A stretch of DNA of 64,000 nt. Source: JAWKTT01 sp041398965 (GTDB lineage Bacteria; Planctomycetota; Planctomycetia; Planctomycetales; Planctomycetaceae). Of this stretch, positions 1 through 9,954 are shown piece by piece (position 1 is the first letter of the stretch; each line of letters begins with the position of its first letter). Both the position numbers and the translations under genes were made by a program. A model generated the notes under the pieces. That model was not told the origin of the DNA. It ran no database searches and saw nothing but the letters and a program-made list of their open reading frames with translations. The DNA lies in the NCBI GenBank assembly GCA_041398965.1, contig JAWKTT010000008.1:115360-179359 (forward strand), written 5' to 3'.

Positions 1-3000
1 GCGTGACCGTCAACAGCGTGAACGACACCCCCACGACGTCGGGCATCGCAGATGTCACGGTCGATGAAGACGCGGTGAACACCGTGATCAATCTTTGGGA
101 CAGTTTTGCGGACGTCGAGACGGCGGACAATCAGCTGACGTTCACCATCGTTGGTAATACAAATACGTCACTGTTCACGAGCGTGACCCGGAACAACACG
201 ACCGGCGAACTGACACTCGACTACGCACCGAATCAGTTCGGCACAAGCGACATCACTGTACGGGCGACCGACGCGGGGGGGCTCTTTGTGGAGTCAACAT
301 TCCGCGTGACGGTGAACAGTGTCAACGATGTGCCGACGACTTCGGGCATCGCCGCTGTGACAGTAAACGAAGACACACCGAACACCTCTGTCAATCTTTG
401 GGATGCGTTTGCAGACATCGAAGATATCGACAGTCAACTGACATTCACTGTCGTTGGCAACACGAACTCCGGGCTCTTCAGTACCGTGACGCCGAACAAT
501 TCAGCCGGGACGTTGACGCTGAACTATGCGGCCAACCAATTTGGCACAAGCGATATTACCATCCGGGCGACCGACACCGGCGGCCTGTTCGTGGAGACAA
601 CATTCCGGGTCACCGTCAACAGCGTGAACGACACCCCCACGACGTCGGGGATTGCGAATGTGACCGTTGATGAAGATGCCACGAATACCTTCATCGGCCT
701 GAGAGACAGTTTTGCGGACATCGAAACCCCGGACAGCTTGCTGTCATTCTCGATTGTCGGGAATACCAACCCATCGTTGTTCACCAGTGTGACTCGAAAC
801 AACACGACCGGCGAACTGACACTCGACTACGCCCCGAACCAGTTCGGCACGAGCGACATCACCATCCGCGCGACCGATGCCGGTGGGCTCTTTGTGGAGT
901 CAACATTCCGCGTGACCGTCAACAGCGTGAACGACACCCCCACGACGTCGGGGATTGCAGATGTCACGGTCGATGAAGACGCGGTGAACACCGTGATCAA
1001 TCTTTGGGACAGTTTTGCGGACATCGAGACGGCGGACAATCAGCTGACGTTCACGATCGTTGGCAATACAAATACGTCACTGTTCACGAGCGTGACCCGG
1101 AACAACACGACCGGCGAACTGACAATCGACTACGCCCCGAACCAGTTCGGCACGAGCGACATCACCGTACGGGCGACCGACGCGGGGGGGCTCTTTGTGG
1201 AGTCAACATTCCGCGTCACCGTCAACAGCGTGAACGACACCCCCACGACGTCGGGGATTGCGAATGTGACCGTTGATGAAGATGCTCCCGCGAGTTCCGT
1301 CAACTTGAGGAGTGCGTTTGCGGACTTGGAAGATAGCGACAGTCAATTGACGTTGACCGTCGTCGGCAACACGAATACGGCACTCTTCAGTTCGGTGACC
1401 CCGAGCAACTCGACCGGCACGTTGACACTGAACTACGCACCAAACCAGTTCGGCACAAGCGACATCACGATCCGTGCAACCGACACCGGCGGCCTCTTCG
1501 TCGAGACGACATTTCAAGTCACCGTCAATGCTGTTAATGATGCTCCGACGATCTCCACCATCCCGAGTCAGACCATCACCGAAGATGGCACGACAGGGGC
1601 GTTGGCATTTGTTGTCAACGATCTCGAAACGACCACTGGATCACTTGTGGTCTCGGCAACATCCAGTGACGGCACGCTGATTCCGAATGAGAACCTCATA
1701 CTGTCCGGAAGTGGAAGTAGCCGTACGATCGAAGTCATTCCCGCAGCCAATCTGCACGGCGGACCGGTCACCATTGTCGTCACTGTCAGCGATGGCCAGT
1801 TGACCTCACAGACACAGTTTACGGTGACAGTGTTACCCGTGAATGACGCTCCGACGCTGGTGGTTAACAATGGCCCGGCTGTCGCCAAGGGGGGGAGTGT
1901 CGTCCTGTTGAACACGCAACTGCAAGTGGCCGACATTGACACGGCGGCGGGCGATTTGCTGTACACCGTGGCAACGAATAGTGGAGGGGGATTCCTCGAA
2001 CGGACGGCCGCACCGGGGACCGCAATCACGTCGTTCACTCAGGCCGATATTGATGCTGGGAACATTCGGTACGTCCATCTGGGTGGGACCGCGTCCCTCG
2101 AATCGCTCGGGTTGTCGCTGAGCGATGGAACGTCATCGTTATCGATCACCTTCGAATTGACGATCGACAATGTTCGCCCAACAGCCGCTCCGGCAGGCCC
2201 CTATTTCGTGACGGAGGGATCGACAATCACCCTCGACGCGAGCGACTCCTTCGACACCGACGGCACGATCACCCTGTACGAGTGGGACTTCAATTACAAC
2301 GGGACAGCCTTCAACGTCGATGCAACCGGGGCTCATCCTCTGTTCGATGCCACTTTGCTTGATGGCCCGCTCGTTCGCACTGTCGCACTCCGCGTGACGG
2401 ACGACAACGGAGCCGTCAGTATGGTCGTGACGACAGTGGTCAACGTTGTCAACGTCGCCCCCACGGCGACAGCCGACAGCGGCACAGGATTCACCACGAA
2501 TGAAGAGACCCCGCTGACCACTTCCAACGTACTACTCAACGACACCGACCCCGGCGCCGCGGACCTGTTGAGCGTCACATCGATCGATCTCACCGGAACG
2601 ATCGGCACCGTCATCAATCATGGCGACGGGACGTTTACCTACGATCCACAAGGAAAGTTTGAATCACTCGCCGTCGGTCAGACCGCAGTAGACCACTTCA
2701 CCTACACCATCAACGATGGAGATGGCGGGACATCATCCGCGACAGTCACGATCACCATCGAGGGCAGAAACGATCGACCGCTCGCAAGTGACAGTACGTT
2801 CACAGTCTCCGAAGCAGCGACGGTCGGAACAGCGCTCGGGTCCATTGTCGCGTCCGATGTTGATGCGGGTGACACACTGAGCTTCAGCATCGTTAATGGC
2901 AACACGAACAACGCATTCCAGTTGAACGCGACGACGGGCCTGTTGACGGTTGCGGATGCTTCACAATTGGACTTCGAGACAACCCCGAACTATACCCTTG

Positions 3001-4745
3001 TAGTTCAGGTGCTGGATGCAAATGGGCTGAGTTCTACCGCGACAGTCACTATTTCGGTGACAGATGCCAATGAAAGTCCTCAGGTATCCGACGTCTCGTT
3101 CAGCATTCCCGAGAACTCTGCGAACGGAGCGCTCGTGGGGGTCGTGACAGCGAGCGACGTTGATGCCTTCGAGACCTTCACTTGGACCATCATCAGTGGC
3201 AATGATGACGGTGCCTTCGTGCTCGATCCAACGAGTGGCGAACTGCGGGTGTTGGACAATTCACTCCTCGACTTCGAGCAACAGTCGCAGTGGGTCTTAC
3301 AGGTTGAAGTCGCAGATGCCAGCGGGCTGAAGGCGACCGCGAATGTCACGATCAACCTGACCAATGTCAACGAGACCCCCACAACGACCGGGCTCCCCGA
3401 TGTCACCGTTGATGAAGATGCCCCGGCAATCTCCGTTGATCTCGCCGCAGCGTTCATCAACCCCGAGACGGGGAGTGCCTCTGGACTCACCTTTGTGGTG
3501 ACTGATGTCTCGTCGACCGGCCTGTTTGAGAGCAAGAGCATCAATCCGACGACCGGCCTCCTGACGCTCACGCTTTCCCCCGACAAGAGCGGCGACTCGA
3601 CAGTGACCATCCGTGCCACAAATGCCGGGGGAGCGTTCGTTGAGACATCGTTCCTGGTGACTGTCATTGCCGTCAATGACCAACCGATTGTGCAAAGTCT
3701 CAGTCTGACTGTCGATGGCGGCACATCACTCAGTTCAACGATTCCCGGCGTCTTGCTTGGGGCAACAGATATCGAAGGGGCCAATCTGACAGCGGTACTG
3801 GTCCAAGCTCCGGCGAATGGTAGCCTCACTCTGCTTGCGGATGGTTCGTTCGTTTACCGACCCAAAACGGGTTATTCCGGGACAGACAGCTTCAAGTTTG
3901 CCGCCAACGATGGGGAAACTCAGAGTTTACCGGGCGTCGTTCACATCGACGTGTTGAATCCGGCGGTCGGAGTGCTTCCTAAAAACGGGGCAGACAATAC
4001 GTCGAGCGGAACGACGAATGTTCCGGCAACGGGAACCGACACCGTCAATGCAGCAAGTTCCGCAGACTCGGCGAGCACAGCCGTCCCGGATAACTTGGGT
4101 GGAAAGAGTTCGGGTTCTCAAAGTCGCTCCGATGACGACGTGGCCCCATTGCCAGTGAAGAACGAGGAAGATGACTTCTTCGATTCCAGCCTGATGAATC
4201 GGGACGACGACGATGATCTGCTCGGTCTACTCACGCGGCGTCAACAGGACGAGATCTTCTCAAGTCGTCCAGCAGGTGGGGTGACGGGGAGTGGTTCTTC
4301 CTTTGGAACGTCACTCGGGGGACTCGATGCGGGTCAGTTCGTGGGGTCGACTGCAAGTCTTTCGGCTGTCCCTCACTGGATGACCGAATATCGCACGACG
4401 CTGCAATTCGTTGGGCAACCGGGCAAACTCTGGGACGAACTCGACAATCTGCAATATCAAGCGCAGGAGAAGTTTGGGGTTGAAACAGTCGTTGTCGGCT
4501 CGGCTGCGACAGCGGCCGGTTCGGTCACTGTGGGGTATGTCCTTTGGACACTTCGCAGCGGCGTGCTGCTGTCGAGTCTGTTGGCCCAAATGCCAGCCTG
4601 GCGACTGATGGACCCGCTGACCATTCTCGAAAATATGAACATGGACGACGACGAGGACGACGAGTCGCTCGCGTCACTGGTGGATCAGGAGGATGCTGAT
4701 CCCGCCGTTGTTCCCGATCCCCTATCGGAAAAACGATCATGTTAA
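1..4745 (+). CDS. Giant cadherin/PKD/Ig-like repeat surface protein (5' partial)
   Basis: The reading frame is open from the left edge, so the N-terminus lies outside the window; about 1580 residues are visible. It starts with five tandem 101-residue Ig/cadherin-like repeats, each carrying a VNxVND...TVDEDA signature. A PKD-like domain follows (AGPYFVTEG...DASDSFDTDG, about residues 725-815), then a VCBS/tandem-95-like segment (LLNDTDPG, DGTFTYDP), two cadherin repeats (DVDAGDTLSF, DVDAFETFTW), a diverged sixth copy of the first repeat (about residues 1120-1220) and another VCBS-like unit. The C-terminus has an acidic linker (NRDDDDDLLG), one hydrophobic segment near residues 1495-1530 (GYVLWTLRSG..LLAQMPAW) and a very acidic tail (MDDDEDDES). 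This fits a large, probably calcium-binding, surface adhesin or matrix protein anchored by its C-terminus. Its last 7 nt overlap the histidine kinase gene, so the two are probably translated together. The ligand is unknown. Confidence 0.9.
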   Translation, partial: VTVNSVNDTPTTSGIADVTVDEDAVNTVINLWDSFADVETADNQLTFTIVGNTNTSLFTSVTRNNTTGELTLDYAPNQFGTSDITVRATDAGGLFVESTFRVTVNSVNDVPTTSGIAAVTVNEDTPNTSVNLWDAFADIEDIDSQLTFTVVGNTNSGLFSTVTPNNSAGTLTLNYAANQFGTSDITIRATDTGGLFVETTFRVTVNSVNDTPTTSGIANVTVDEDATNTFIGLRDSFADIETPDSLLSFSIVGNTNPSLFTSVTRNNTTGELTLDYAPNQFGTSDITIRATDAGGLFVESTFRVTVNSVNDTPTTSGIADVTVDEDAVNTVINLWDSFADIETADNQLTFTIVGNTNTSLFTSVTRNNTTGELTIDYAPNQFGTSDITVRATDAGGLFVESTFRVTVNSVNDTPTTSGIANVTVDEDAPASSVNLRSAFADLEDSDSQLTLTVVGNTNTALFSSVTPSNSTGTLTLNYAPNQFGTSDITIRATDTGGLFVETTFQVTVNAVNDAPTISTIPSQTITEDGTTGALAFVVNDLETTTGSLVVSATSSDGTLIPNENLILSGSGSSRTIEVIPAANLHGGPVTIVVTVSDGQLTSQTQFTVTVLPVNDAPTLVVNNGPAVAKGGSVVLLNTQLQVADIDTAAGDLLYTVATNSGGGFLERTAAPGTAITSFTQADIDAGNIRYVHLGGTASLESLGLSLSDGTSSLSITFELTIDNVRPTAAPAGPYFVTEGSTITLDASDSFDTDGTITLYEWDFNYNGTAFNVDATGAHPLFDATLLDGPLVRTVALRVTDDNGAVSMVVTTVVNVVNVAPTATADSGTGFTTNEETPLTTSNVLLNDTDPGAADLLSVTSIDLTGTIGTVINHGDGTFTYDPQGKFESLAVGQTAVDHFTYTINDGDGGTSSATVTITIEGRNDRPLASDSTFTVSEAATVGTALGSIVASDVDAGDTLSFSIVNGNTNNAFQLNATTGLLTVADASQLDFETTPNYTLVVQVLDANGLSSTATVTISVTDANESPQVSDVSFSIPENSANGALVGVVTASDVDAFETFTWTIISGNDDGAFVLDPTSGELRVLDNSLLDFEQQSQWVLQVEVADASGLKATANVTINLTNVNETPTTTGLPDVTVDEDAPAISVDLAAAFINPETGSASGLTFVVTDVSSTGLFESKSINPTTGLLTLTLSPDKSGDSTVTIRATNAGGAFVETSFLVTVIAVNDQPIVQSLSLTVDGGTSLSSTIPGVLLGATDIEGANLTAVLVQAPANGSLTLLADGSFVYRPKTGYSGTDSFKFAANDGETQSLPGVVHIDVLNPAVGVLPKNGADNTSSGTTNVPATGTDTVNAASSADSASTAVPDNLGGKSSGSQSRSDDDVAPLPVKNEEDDFFDSSLMNRDDDDDLLGLLTRRQQDEIFSSRPAGGVTGSGSSFGTSLGGLDAGQFVGSTASLSAVPHWMTEYRTTLQFVGQPGKLWDELDNLQYQAQEKFGVETVVVGSAATAAGSVTVGYVLWTLRSGVLLSSLLAQMPAWRLMDPLTILENMNMDDDEDDESLASLVDQEDADPAVVPDPLSEKRSC
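3..1521 (+). repeat. Five tandem 303-bp coding repeats
   Basis: The string accgtcaac recurs at 6, 612, 915 and 1218, spaced 606, 303 and 303 nt, with an intermediate diverged copy near 309. The period is therefore 303 bp (101 codons). Copies 1 (about 3-308) and 4 (about 912-1217) differ at only about a dozen positions by eye, whereas copies 2 and 5 are more diverged. That pattern suggests recent duplication or gene conversion inside the giant surface-protein gene. Confidence 0.9.
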
Positions 4746-7420
4746 GTATCAGTCCACATCTCCGCATCGCGTTGATCCTGTCGTCGATGGTGACGTCGGT
4801 CATGCTGATGGCTTCGTTTTTTGGTGTCATCCCAGACTCTCGAAAAAGTGTCGTGGCCAGTCGAGTGCAACTGTGCGAGGCCCTTGCATTGAATGGGGCT
4901 TTGGCACTCAGTCGTGATGATGTCGATGGACTCAAGGCCGTTCTCGATGCCGTCGTAGCCCGTAACCCCGACGTCGTTTCTGCCGGTTTGCGTCAGGAGG
5001 ATGGCATCCTGCGCGTCACGGCGGGAGAACACCCCCTGGAACCGGCCACTTCCCCAACCGACACCGCCGAATCGATGATGATGAAGGTCTCCGTCGGAAC
5101 ATTGGGGGACCAACTCGAAGTTCGCTTTCAACCGTTGGTCATGTCCGGCATCCGGGGGGCTGTGTTCGACCCGCGCGTTCAGATGGTGGTTCTGGTCGGA
5201 TCTTGCTGTGCCCTCGGTTTCTGGATCGTGCTGCGTCGCATCCTCAAGCAACTCGACACCTCCGGTTCCGTGCCGACTCGCGTACGCAGTGCCTTAGACA
5301 CCCTGACGGAAGGGTTGCTCATCCTGAACAAGAACGAACGCATTGTCTTTGCGAACAGTGCCTTCGGCGAAGTCTTCGCAAAGTCGCCCGAACGATTCGT
5401 TGGCGACAAGGCGTCGGGCTTTGCCTGGCGCAGCGGCGAGTCTCGCGTGACTCCCCCCGTCGATTATCCGTGGACCCGAGCACTCCGGGAAAAGCGACCG
5501 CAGCCGAATGTCCTGATGCACCTGGAAGTCAGCGGTGGGGAATTGCGGTCATTCATCGTCAACTGTTCTCCCTTGCTTGGAACCGACGGCACGTATCGCG
5601 GGGTCATGGCAAGCTTTGACGAAGTGACCCAACTGGAACAAAAGAAGGTAGAACTCAAAATGGCGATGGAGGCGGCCGAGAACGCCAATCAGTCGAAGAG
5701 TGACTTCCTCGCCAACATGAGCCACGAAATCCGCACACCGATGAACGCGATTTTGGGGTTCACCGAAGTGCTGCGTCGCGGTTATGCCGAACGTCCTGAG
5801 CAAGTGCTCGACTACCTCGATACGATTCATGTCAGTGGTTCGCATCTCCTCGAACTCATCAACGACATTCTGGATCTCTCGAAGGTCGAAGCGGGTCAGT
5901 TGCAGATCGAGTTGACAGACTGTCATCCTCATCAGGTTATCTTGGATGCCGTCACCGTGCTGCGGGTGAAGGCTGAAGAGAAAGGGATTTCACTGACCTA
6001 TCGTTCCGACGGACCGATCCCGGACGTCATGCAATCCGACCCAACTCGACTCCGGCAGATTGTGACGAACCTTGTCGGAAATGCCGTCAAGTTTACAGAG
6101 TCCGGGGGGGTCGAAGTGGTCTCGCGGTTGGTGCGAATTCAAGGACAAGACGTCTTTGAGCTGGATGTTCGCGACACCGGCATTGGAATGAAAGAGTCGA
6201 CACTGCAAAACGTCTTCAACCCGTTTGTGCAGGCCGACAGCTCGGTGACCCGTCGCTTCGGCGGTACCGGACTCGGTCTGGCGATCAGTAAGAAGTTTGC
6301 CGAGGCTATGGGGGGAGATATCCGCGTCACGAGCCAGATCGACGTCGGCTCCTGTTTCACCCTCGCGGTCGCCGTTCCGATCACGGAAGGGGTGACGATG
6401 TTGACCGCGGAAGAGGCGATCGCACAACGACAGAGCAAACGCCAACGTCCCGTCTCCGTCGAGTCTATGACCCGCCTGAAGCCGTGTCAGATTCTCGTGG
6501 TCGACGACGGCGAAGCAAACCGTCAACTGTTGCGTCTCGTCCTTCGCCGTGCCGGTGCGACCGTCGTTGAGGCATCAAACGGTCAGGAAGCACTCGATCA
6601 CTACCTGACGAATACGTTTGATATCGTCTTTATGGATATGCAGATGCCTGTGATGGATGGCTACACCGCCACGCGCAAACTTCGTGAACAAGGGGTGGGA
6701 TGCGAAATCATCGCCCTCACCGGGAACGCGATGAAGGGAGATGAAGAGAAATGCCGATCCGCAGGGTGCAGCGGCTTCCTCTCGAAGCCCGTGAATATCG
6801 ATTCGCTATTGGAAGTCGTCGCGGGAATCGTTGGTCTGGATGACGCGCCTCAACAGAAAGACGAACAGCGCAACGGGATATTCAACCTCCAACTGACTGG
6901 AACTGGTCAAATTGACCTGCAAGGAGAGTCAACTCCTGCGTCCGATCGCTCGAGCCGATCCCTCGCAATTCCGTTGATTTCAACGGCTCATGAAGCGAGA
7001 CTCGCATCAGGCGACAGCACCCCTCATGCAGTCGAGGCCACTCTGTCCGAAGGGGGCCATCAGATTGAACCTGTGCGATCGAATCACGTCGGACGAGTCC
7101 CACTGGTGTCGCGATTGCCTATGGACGACATCGACTTCCGCGAGATTGTTCAGGCGTTCATTCCTCGTTTGCAAGAACAGATTGAAGCGATGCGGGACGC
7201 CATGAGTACCGGCGACATGGATGGTCTTGCAGGATTGGCACACTGGCTGAAGGGGGCCGGGGGAACCGTCGGTTTCCCGGAATTCACCGAACCAGCCCGC
7301 CAACTCGAACGCCATGCCAAACAAGGGGACATCCTCCGCGTGGCCGACACCCTGACAGAAATCACCTCCCTCGCCGACTCCATCGAAGTCCCCGACACCC
7401 CCTTGGCGACCGTTCACTAA
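4739..7420 (+). CDS. Membrane-bound hybrid histidine kinase (PAS-HisKA-HATPase-REC-HPt)
   Basis: This 893-residue sensor kinase has two membrane segments (about 8-30 and 147-166) enclosing an extracytoplasmic region of roughly 115 residues with no domain I recognise. A PAS-like domain follows (about 180-295), then the HisKA H-box with phospho-acceptor His329 (NMSHEIRTPMN). The HATPase domain has an N box (NLVGNAVKF), a G1 box (DTGIGM, 479-484) and a G2 box (GGTGLGLA, 508-515). The receiver domain has acidic residues Asp589/590, phospho-acceptor Asp633 (FMDMQMPVMDG) and Lys683. The C-terminal HPt domain carries His835 (AHWLKGAGG). All phosphorelay residues are present, so it should run His-Asp-His relay. 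No DNA-binding output is attached; a separate response regulator is needed. The ATG overlaps the stop of the giant repeat protein, suggesting the kinase is co-expressed with, and may monitor, that surface protein. Confidence 0.95.
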   Translation: MLSISPHLRIALILSSMVTSVMLMASFFGVIPDSRKSVVASRVQLCEALALNGALALSRDDVDGLKAVLDAVVARNPDVVSAGLRQEDGILRVTAGEHPLEPATSPTDTAESMMMKVSVGTLGDQLEVRFQPLVMSGIRGAVFDPRVQMVVLVGSCCALGFWIVLRRILKQLDTSGSVPTRVRSALDTLTEGLLILNKNERIVFANSAFGEVFAKSPERFVGDKASGFAWRSGESRVTPPVDYPWTRALREKRPQPNVLMHLEVSGGELRSFIVNCSPLLGTDGTYRGVMASFDEVTQLEQKKVELKMAMEAAENANQSKSDFLANMSHEIRTPMNAILGFTEVLRRGYAERPEQVLDYLDTIHVSGSHLLELINDILDLSKVEAGQLQIELTDCHPHQVILDAVTVLRVKAEEKGISLTYRSDGPIPDVMQSDPTRLRQIVTNLVGNAVKFTESGGVEVVSRLVRIQGQDVFELDVRDTGIGMKESTLQNVFNPFVQADSSVTRRFGGTGLGLAISKKFAEAMGGDIRVTSQIDVGSCFTLAVAVPITEGVTMLTAEEAIAQRQSKRQRPVSVESMTRLKPCQILVVDDGEANRQLLRLVLRRAGATVVEASNGQEALDHYLTNTFDIVFMDMQMPVMDGYTATRKLREQGVGCEIIALTGNAMKGDEEKCRSAGCSGFLSKPVNIDSLLEVVAGIVGLDDAPQQKDEQRNGIFNLQLTGTGQIDLQGESTPASDRSSRSLAIPLISTAHEARLASGDSTPHAVEATLSEGGHQIEPVRSNHVGRVPLVSRLPMDDIDFREIVQAFIPRLQEQIEAMRDAMSTGDMDGLAGLAHWLKGAGGTVGFPEFTEPARQLERHAKQGDILRVADTLTEITSLADSIEVPDTPLATVH

Positions 7421-7548
7421 TCGTTTGGAATTCGTTTCGTCCGGAATTTCGAGACGAACGATTTCAGCGCTGCCCCGCAAATACCTTTGTCGAGCGGAAT
7501 TAATGTTTACGCCATTTCGGGACAACTAAGCGTTCGCCTGTATGCGGG

Positions 7549-8277
7549 CTAAGTTAGGATGCTCAGAAAAGTGTGATACGGTTCATCCCTATTTCCTGGT
7601 CCAAGGAAGCAGTAGTCGGCAACGTCGGGTTGGAATGGGGCTTTCAGCCAAGCTTTGCGGCGTTGTTTGAGTTGTGCTTTGCTCAACTTTCCCTGTTGAT
7701 ATAGCTGTACGGCGTCACGCACTTGCTGTTTGAGTTCTCGCAGTCGAAGTTGTCGGGATTCCTGGAGAGCCTGGCGATCAAGTTTAAGAATTTCTTGCGT
7801 CTTCACGGCCCGTGGGTCCAAGTCATTCAAGTCGGTTCTCCAACGGGGTGATAGGTTGCCAAACTCGTCGACGTAGAAGAAATCCCAGACGTTCTCTTCG
7901 CAGGGATTAATTAGTTTCGGTCCCGGTTCGGTGTCTGGGGGGAAACGGTTGGACTTAAATCGATTGCAGATAGTGCAAGACCAGAGGAAGTTGTCCCAGG
8001 TCATTGCGAGGTGGGGGAAGATGGATTTCGGCTGGAAGTGTTCGACATCGGACGATTCGCTGCCGCTGCAAAACATGCAACGTTCGCCCGCTCCAGACAT
8101 CGTTCGCAAGGCATTGACTACTTCCTGAAACCACTGCGGATTGCTGCTGCGGGCGCTGCTGTAAATGCTGTCGGCCTTCCCTTTTGGGTCTGAATCGACC
8201 ACGATCTGAGCCGTCTTTTCGGCGAGTTTCTTGATCGAGGTTGCCGGAAGGCTGGGGCGTTTCTTCAATTTTCGCAT
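7549..8277 (-). CDS. HNH endonuclease, Septu PtuB-like
   Basis: This 242-residue protein has a zinc-supported HNH nuclease core: CMFC (Cys67/Cys70), DVEHFQPK with candidate catalytic His80, and CTICNRFKSN (Cys101/Cys104, Asn105). The N-terminus is basic (MRKLKKRPS) and the C-terminal half is charged and helical. I chose the ATG at 8277, which lies 4 nt beyond the ATPase stop with a GGGGA about 11 nt upstream; an in-frame start at 8310 would overlap the ATPase by 29 nt. HNH proteins of this size paired with a similar ATPase are the hallmark of Septu anti-phage systems (PtuA+PtuB) and of the effector part of some retrons. The nuclease fold is clear; the Septu assignment is inferred from gene pairing. 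A stand-alone restriction-like HNH pair is the alternative. Confidence 0.8.
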   Translation of the reverse strand: MRKLKKRPSLPATSIKKLAEKTAQIVVDSDPKGKADSIYSSARSSNPQWFQEVVNALRTMSGAGERCMFCSGSESSDVEHFQPKSIFPHLAMTWDNFLWSCTICNRFKSNRFPPDTEPGPKLINPCEENVWDFFYVDEFGNLSPRWRTDLNDLDPRAVKTQEILKLDRQALQESRQLRLRELKQQVRDAVQLYQQGKLSKAQLKQRRKAWLKAPFQPDVADYCFLGPGNRDEPYHTFLSILT

Positions 8278-8281
8278 CGTT

Positions 8282-9622
8282 CTATTTGTCCCCAATCTCG
8301 TGAGGATCAAGCATCACGGCCTGTAACTTCTGGGCAAGTCGCTGGTGACTCTTCTCTTCCGAGGTGGTGAGCCTTGCGCCAGCATGTTTCTTGGCGTCCA
8401 ATCGCTTCCACTTCTCAATTTGGTCGTTTGCCCACTGAGAACGCGTCGTGCTCAGACCAAAGGCGACACCGAGGACGGTCTTGTGGGCGCTCCCCCAGAT
8501 GACACGATCGTACTCTGCGGAAGAAAGCTGTCTGGGTTGCTGGTTGACATCGTCTCGAGAGGGGAGCAGAAAGACTCCATTCCTGTCGGCGGCCTGTGCC
8601 ACGAGTGGGCTGTGAGTTGTCACAATGAACTGGATGTTCGGAAACCGACTCTTGAGCCAGAGTGGCAACTCTCGTTGCCATGTCGGATGTAGGTGGGCTT
8701 CAACCTCGTCAATTAGTACGACGCCCGGGACCGGCACTGTGACGTGTCCTTCGCTGTCGGTTTTGAACAGCTCTTCGCTGCCATAAACCTCATACAGGCC
8801 ATGAACGAGATCGAGCACCGTAGCGTACACACCGCGACATCCATCACTGATTTCCCGCATCGGGAGCTTAGTCCCTTTCGAGTCGGTCACAAAGACGTGA
8901 TCCACGGTAATTTCGTCAATCTTCATGCCATACGGAAGAAGCCCATCGCTCAGAAGCATTTTTACCCCCTGAGTCAGTAGGTCGATTTGGTCTCGATCCG
9001 ATCGACGAAGTTCCAACGAGCGTGAATGCATCTTCTTGAGCCATTCTTCACTCTCACTCAGCGCGGCATCTTCTCGAAACAGCGTCACATAGCGGGCAAC
9101 CGCGCCACCGGTGACCGTGTGTCGAATGGACTCGGAAGAACTTCCCGACAGGCGACGCATCGGCCCGAAACCAGTCGAGAACCAACCTTGGGCATTCGGA
9201 TCCCACAGTCCACGCTGCGCCGTCTTGATTCGATTGTTCGCAGGATTGCGATACTCGATCTCTCGAAACGAAGGGGTCTCCCCGAGCTTATCAATCTCCC
9301 ATTCGACCCCCGCCTTAAACTCCGTCGTTGTATTTCCTCTTTGCTTCCATTGATCCAATTTTGGATCAGCCACGATACCGACTTCGGCTGACGCTCGCAG
9401 GCAGTCACGACGAATCCAACCGGGACTCAAACCGGCGAGCTGGACACCCGCTTCGGGGCCGAGTAATCCCAATGCGATCCCCTTGAGAACCGTCGACTTT
9501 CCCGATGCGTTTCCGCCGACGATCACTGTCCAACCGGAGTAGGTGTTCCTAGGACGCTCGAAATGAAAATTGAGACTCTCGAATCCTCGAACATCCTTAA
9601 ACTTGACGTCACTTACGTACAT
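8282..9622 (-). CDS. AAA/ABC-type ATPase, Septu PtuA-like
   Basis: This 446-residue soluble SMC/RecF-like ATPase has Walker A GGNASGKST (residues 36-44), an ABC-type signature EISDGCRG (257-264), Walker B with catalytic acidic residues VVLIDEVEAHLHP (301-313) and a switch histidine in TTHSP (335-339). The middle is short, with no long coiled coil, and there is no TOPRIM domain, which separates it from OLD nucleases. The start has GGAG about 9 nt upstream. It is the first gene of a two-gene unit with the HNH nuclease immediately downstream. In Septu the ATPase is thought to hold the nuclease in check and respond to phage infection. That role here is inference from family and synteny. Confidence 0.82.
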   Translation of the reverse strand: MYVSDVKFKDVRGFESLNFHFERPRNTYSGWTVIVGGNASGKSTVLKGIALGLLGPEAGVQLAGLSPGWIRRDCLRASAEVGIVADPKLDQWKQRGNTTTEFKAGVEWEIDKLGETPSFREIEYRNPANNRIKTAQRGLWDPNAQGWFSTGFGPMRRLSGSSSESIRHTVTGGAVARYVTLFREDAALSESEEWLKKMHSRSLELRRSDRDQIDLLTQGVKMLLSDGLLPYGMKIDEITVDHVFVTDSKGTKLPMREISDGCRGVYATVLDLVHGLYEVYGSEELFKTDSEGHVTVPVPGVVLIDEVEAHLHPTWQRELPLWLKSRFPNIQFIVTTHSPLVAQAADRNGVFLLPSRDDVNQQPRQLSSAEYDRVIWGSAHKTVLGVAFGLSTTRSQWANDQIEKWKRLDAKKHAGARLTTSEEKSHQRLAQKLQAVMLDPHEIGDK

Positions 9623-9954
9623 CCATCCGCTCCATAAGTGCTCACAATCATGCTGGCATCGTCACGAAGCTGTTGCGCCGCTGACATGCTCTCAGCCTTC
9701 GCAGGGGAAATCAACGCAAACGTGCGAAGTTGGACGTCACCCCTCTCCGGACTGACGAGGCGTCCCCTGTCTCTCACTTGATCCCATCGTCCCTAAAGGT
9801 GCGGAGTGAATACTATCACATGCGAGTCAGCAAGCAATTGTTGGTTCGTTCTTTTGACAGGCACGAACACCCTGACGAACACGGTGCATTCGTCTCAGGT
9901 TGCATGCTGTACGGATTCTCTGGTGATGCCTTTGGAATGGGGTTCGTTGTGATG
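9623..9954. other. Intergenic region without a supported gene
   Basis: 332 bp lie between the Septu-like ATPase start and the lipoprotein stop, both on the minus strand. They must hold the promoter of the ATPase/HNH pair and any terminator of the lipoprotein gene. I see no reverse transcriptase, no clear retron msr/msd structure and no strong hairpin with a T-run. Confidence 0.6.

Noticed and set aside
9623..9954. Retron RNA or reverse transcriptase next to the Septu-like pair
   Set aside because: No RT frame exists between 7421 and 9954 and no msr/msd-like inverted repeats were seen.
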